Positions 60,354-64,000 of a stretch of 64,000 bases of DNA are shown here, in pieces. Positions within the stretch are counted from its first letter, which is position 1. Each line of letters begins with the position of its first letter. The notes beneath the pieces were generated by a model. The model worked only from the letters and a program-made list of their open reading frames with translations. It did no database searches and was not told the origin of the DNA. The translations under genes and the position numbers were made by a program. This DNA is from Castor canadensis. Its lineage: Eukaryota; Chordata; Mammalia; Rodentia; Castoridae. Location of the stretch: contig NC_133402.1 of assembly GCF_047511655.1 (NCBI RefSeq), positions 60,020,951 through 60,084,950 of the forward strand, written 5' to 3'.

Positions 60354-60683
60354 GCTGGACATGGTGGCTCATGCCTATAATCTTAGCTACTTGGGAAGAT
60401 GAGATAAGGAGGATCACAGTTCCAGGCCAGCGCAGGCAAAAAAAAAATTCACAAGACCCCATCTCAACAGAAAAAGCTGGGTGCTGTGGTGTGCACCTGT
60501 CATCCCAGCTACAGCTGGTAGCATAAATAAAATAGGAGGATTGTAGTCCAAGCTGGCACTGGGCAAAAAGTAAGAACCTACCTCCAAAATAGCCAGAGCA
60601 AAAAGGACTGGAGGCTTGGTTTAAGCAGAACACCTGTCTAGCAAGAGCAAAGCTCTGAGTTCAAATCCCAGTACCACAAAAAA
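60354..60683 (+). mobile_element. composite 7SL-7SL-tRNA SINE with target duplication
   Basis: Two monomers (heads at 60354 and about 60476) and the tRNA-like unit ('ggaggcttggtttaagcaga', 'gagttcaaatcccagtacca'). It is flanked by GTGTAAAGAA at 60344-60353 and GTATAAAGAA at 60684-60693 (one mismatch). The A-box region has lost part of its usual sequence. Confidence 0.9.
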
Positions 60684-60693
60684 GTATAAAGAA

Positions 60694-61994
60694 TATATTC
60701 AAGAGACTATAGCTTAGAACACTGAATTTGATTCAGAGCAAAATGAAGGAACAGTCTGACACTCCAGATGAGCAGGCAAGAAACAGCCTTGATTGTGAAA
60801 CCTTATCCAGGCTTTGACAAAGTCTGGCAAGATCATCTTGGCAAAGAGGTGGGGAATGCAGCCAAGCTGCAGGTGGGTGTAGCTGTCCACCATGGCACAA
60901 CTGTCCTCTATGAGCGAGTCCTGCTCTCAGTGGTGGAGAGGACCACAATGCTCAGAATGAGTGAGTCCTAGCAACAGAAGGCGGATGGAGGTCAAGGCTG
61001 TGTAGATCCCAGTTGCTGATTCTAGTGGTTGACTTTCTAGAAGCTGGGGATTCTTGTACCATGGCTCCTCCCATGGCCAAGATTCCATCTCACAGGCACC
61101 CAACAAGCCACGTGGTTAAAGACTTTCAATTAACCCTCTTCACCTAAGGTCCACATTCCTGACCTGGCATTTCAGACCCCAAGGTCAACCCCTGACCACT
61201 CTCCTACTTCCTGCTAGTCCACCTAGACTTCAGGCCCTCCCCAAATCTGTCTTTTAGATTTGTGTATTGGGGAAGACTCAAAAGCTGGCTGGTGCCTGTC
61301 TGTGCATGGGGCTGTGAGAAACACACTGGGGACAGAGACCTGAATTTAGTTCACTGTCCCACATATTAGCTGTGTAAGTGACAACTTCTCCTAGCCTCAC
61401 TTTCCCTATTGTAAGGGTGGGGACAATTCTGAACTATCCCTCACACAATCTCCTTTACTTGTTCTTACCCCCGTGATGTTCTATGTACACTGTTTATTCT
61501 TGTGCTTATAGTGGTTCTTCTAATCCCAGCCTCCTTCCTTGTCCCATTTGATTCTTGAGGAATAGACACACTTCCTCTTTGTAAAACACACCTGTACTTT
61601 ACACACGATGAGGTGCTAGTCTTCTACTTTGTGGCCATTTTCCTAAGGTTCTGCATTCCCCCAACCCTGACTCAGTTACCTACCTGCCAATTCTTTCGCT
61701 CTGCCTTCCATACTGACATACTCCCTTGTACTTAGGGATTTTTCTACCCGTTCATAACACCATGGTCACAGGTGGTTTTAAAGCCTGGTATATCACATTT
61801 TTCTTCGCTCCTAATGTGGCCAATACTTAGGCAATTTCAAAGTCAACATCGACAACTCACCTAACATATGAGGTCTCCATCTTCTGTCTCTAAAAGTTGT
61901 TCCTCTTCATCCTGAAGTCCCACAAGTTCCCTTGTGCATTGGACCTTGTCACCTCAGGACTACTCCAGGGCCACCAATCCCTGTGCCCATGCCC
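60694..61994. other. intron sequence; one unexplained open frame
   Basis: A 67-codon frame at 60768-60971 (+) reads smoothly, with KPYPGFDKVWQDHLGKEVGN and VHHGTTVLYERVLL. I cannot place it. A MIR lies at 61325-61425. The rest shows nothing. Confidence 0.35.
61325..61425 (+). mobile_element. MIR fragment
   Basis: 'cctgaatttagttcactgtc', 'attagctgtgtaagtgacaa' and 'ctagcctcactttccctatt' follow the MIR order. Confidence 0.6.
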
Positions 61995-63000
61995 TAACTA
62001 CATCATTCCCTCTATGCTGGCATTCTACTGTAAGAAAGAGCTTTTTCTTCTCTTCCATTTATTTATCATTTAATTAACAAACACACCGATTTTTTTAAGT
62101 CAGCTTAGATGCTTTGATTGTAACTTTATTCAATGAGTTATACTCCCTTGCTAATTTATTTTTATGCTCCAATTGTCCCAGTTTGGCTGGTGGGAGACCT
62201 TTGGGCTGGTTCCTGTGTCCCTCTGACACATGCCCATTGTTTGCATACTTCTTTACTTTATAGCACCACAAGATTTTCCAAGTTTATCTTCTTTCTCTTC
62301 CCAGCCCCAGAATTAAAAACCTTTCTAAATACCATTTTAGTGGCTATTTTAGTACAGAATGGTGTTTAGAAGACAAAATATGATGCTAGTTTATATTGTT
62401 GCTACCAGGACACAACTATTTCTAGGTCCTCTTAGCCTGACAGGGCTAAGATACAGATGTATGTGTGTAATCATACCCATACACATCCGTCCATCCTTCT
62501 CCACCCATCCATCCACCCACCAATCAATCCATCCATCCATCCATCCATCTATCCATTCATCTCCATCCATCCATCTATCCATCCATCCATCCATTCATCT
62601 CTATCCATCTCCATCCATCCATTCTTCTCCATCCATTCATCCATCCTTCTGCACCCATCCATCCACCCACCAATCAATCAATCCATCCATCTCCATCCAT
62701 CCATCCATTCTTCTCCATGCATCCATCCACCTACCCATCAATCAATCCATCCATCTATCCATCCATCTCCATCCATCCATCCTTTCCATCTTTTTAATCC
62801 ATGAGATCACACAAAAACCTCTAATTCCAATCCCACATCACAGGGCATTTCTATCTTCTCTCTGTTGAAATTTTAAGTCCCTTCTCCACCAATGAGAAAC
62901 CTGACTTCCATTATTAACAAGATATTTACTCTACTGTTTAATCCTAGGATACACAGTAAGTGGTTTCAGAATTGCTAACCCATGTCTCTAGGAAGAGAAA
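61995..63000 (-). mobile_element. ancient L1M 3' region, second copy, split by a microsatellite
   Basis: 'cattctactgtaagaaagag', 'gctccaattgtcccagtttg' and 'ctggttcctgtgtccctctg' lie left of the CCAT repeat. 'ctctaattccaatcccacat' lies right of it. The same order appears at 55260-55840. Confidence 0.65.
62485..62790. repeat. (CCAT)n microsatellite, about 300 bp
   Basis: Long run of CCAT units with interruptions such as CACCCACCAATCAAT and TCTCCATCCATT. The interrupted block itself recurs about three times, so the array grew partly by larger duplications. Both strands give long false frames (His-Pro-Ser-Ile repeats). Confidence 0.95.
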
Positions 63001-64000
63001 AATAAATTCAAGTATTTGTTTTCAGTAGACTATTTTGCTTTCCATATTTTGCAATTGTAAGTATCCAACAACCTTTTGGGCATGAAAAATCCCTCTTTCC
63101 AGATTCTCTTGAGAAGTCAGTTGGCTGTTCCTCCCTTGGAGAGGGCATGCATACCTCCCCAGGGCTGTACCATCTGCCATTCATGACAAATCATTTCTCC
63201 TGTTCTTGTACAACCAAATTCATTTCACCTGGACACTTGTCCATCCCCAAAGGACTGTCTACCATCTGCTTCCATTCTCTCTGAACTCATGGGTAAGGCA
63301 CTTGTTGACCACAGCTTACCATAGCTGCAAGAAGTCCTTCTCCTTCCCCAGTTGTCATCAACTATACACCAATGGGATTTTTCCAGGTTCATCTATTTGG
63401 AACACTACACTCTAACACTAAATGCTGGTGGCTTTAGTCTTTGTTCTGTGACAAAAATTGCTCTTCCCCTCCCCCCCATCTCTTGGGTCTCCTTGGACTT
63501 ATTTGCAAGCTCTTCCTCCTTTATGGGGTTGCCAAATGGTGGGAGTCCTTGGTGCTTATCTCTCTCTGTGACCCTTTTTACACCTGTGCACATTTGTTAT
63601 CTATAAGTAACTTGCAAATGTCCAAATTTCTCTTCAGTTTTGTCTTTCTACAGCTCTCCAATTCTCAATACATCTGAGATGAACATGCATGTTCCCCAAG
63701 TCTGTTTCTTCTCCAGGGTTCTCTCATGGGGGACTCTCTTCCTTAGACTCAACCCACTCCCAGGTCAATTTCACTTTCCAATTACTGTCTACTCTCAGCC
63801 GCTCTTCATTACCAAGCCACAAACATCACTTCCACTGCCTCATGACTGGCTTCTTTCACCCACTTTCAGTGTGTGTGTGCATGCTCACATGTGTGTGTGA
63901 AAGACAGAGAGAGAGAGAGAGAGAAAGAGAGAGGTATTTAGGTATTTCATACCTTCTCATAGCTCTACAGATGAAAATCAAATTCTTGCAGGACTCTCAT
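63001..64000. other. intron sequence ending in (GT)n and (GA)n
   Basis: TGTG runs lie at 63869-63898 and a GA run at 63903-63933. Overlapping frames of 60-86 codons have no recognised domain. Confidence 0.5.

Noticed and set aside
62485..62790. CRISPR-like regular repeat array
   Set aside because: The 4-bp unit, no unique spacers and the mammalian setting make it a microsatellite.
62359..62868. 169-codon frame rich in His-Pro-Ser-Ile
   Set aside because: It is a translation of the CCAT microsatellite. All frames of such a repeat stay open.

Overview
The window is mammalian nuclear DNA, intron-rich and repeat-rich, with no bacterial-style gene packing. The repeat set points to a rodent, most likely the beaver Castor or a close castorimorph. 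It carries composite SINEs made of two 7SL-like (B1-like) monomers joined to a tRNA-like unit, solo copies of that tRNA-like unit, B1-like monomers, and a young L1 whose G-rich 3' UTR I recognise from memory as the beaver type. The species call is recognition, not a database match.

The only protein-coding gene I can support is NMNAT3 (nicotinamide/nicotinate mononucleotide adenylyltransferase 3), on the minus strand. Three coding exons are visible, with matching reading phase and canonical splice sites: 35157-35340, 29160-29239 and 23105-23487, the last ending in the stop codon. A 3' UTR probably runs to the polyadenylation signal at 22537-22542. The exon with the start codon and the first nucleotide-binding motif was not found, so it should lie beyond position 64000, which makes that intron at least 28.6 kb long.

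Region by region: 1-22.5 kb lies downstream of NMNAT3 and is intergenic. It holds an old, nearly full-length L1 (6.8-12.0 kb), a nest of transposons around 17.0-18.9 kb, an L2, hAT-Charlie MITEs and MIRs. From 22.5 to 35.3 kb is the 3' half of NMNAT3 with two introns of about 5.7 and 5.9 kb. From 35.3 to 64 kb is one large intron. It is filled with minus-strand ancient L1 pieces (36-43 kb and 54-63 kb), MLT1-like LTRs, a recent 5'-truncated L1 with perfect target-site duplications (49.96-52.08 kb), several composite SINEs and a roughly 300-bp CCAT microsatellite that grew inside an old L1 3' region.

I found no tRNA, rRNA, CRISPR array, CpG island or previously unknown multi-gene system. The most informative observations concern how the mobile elements are built and nested. 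Repeat family names come from recognising consensus features and should be confirmed with a repeat library.
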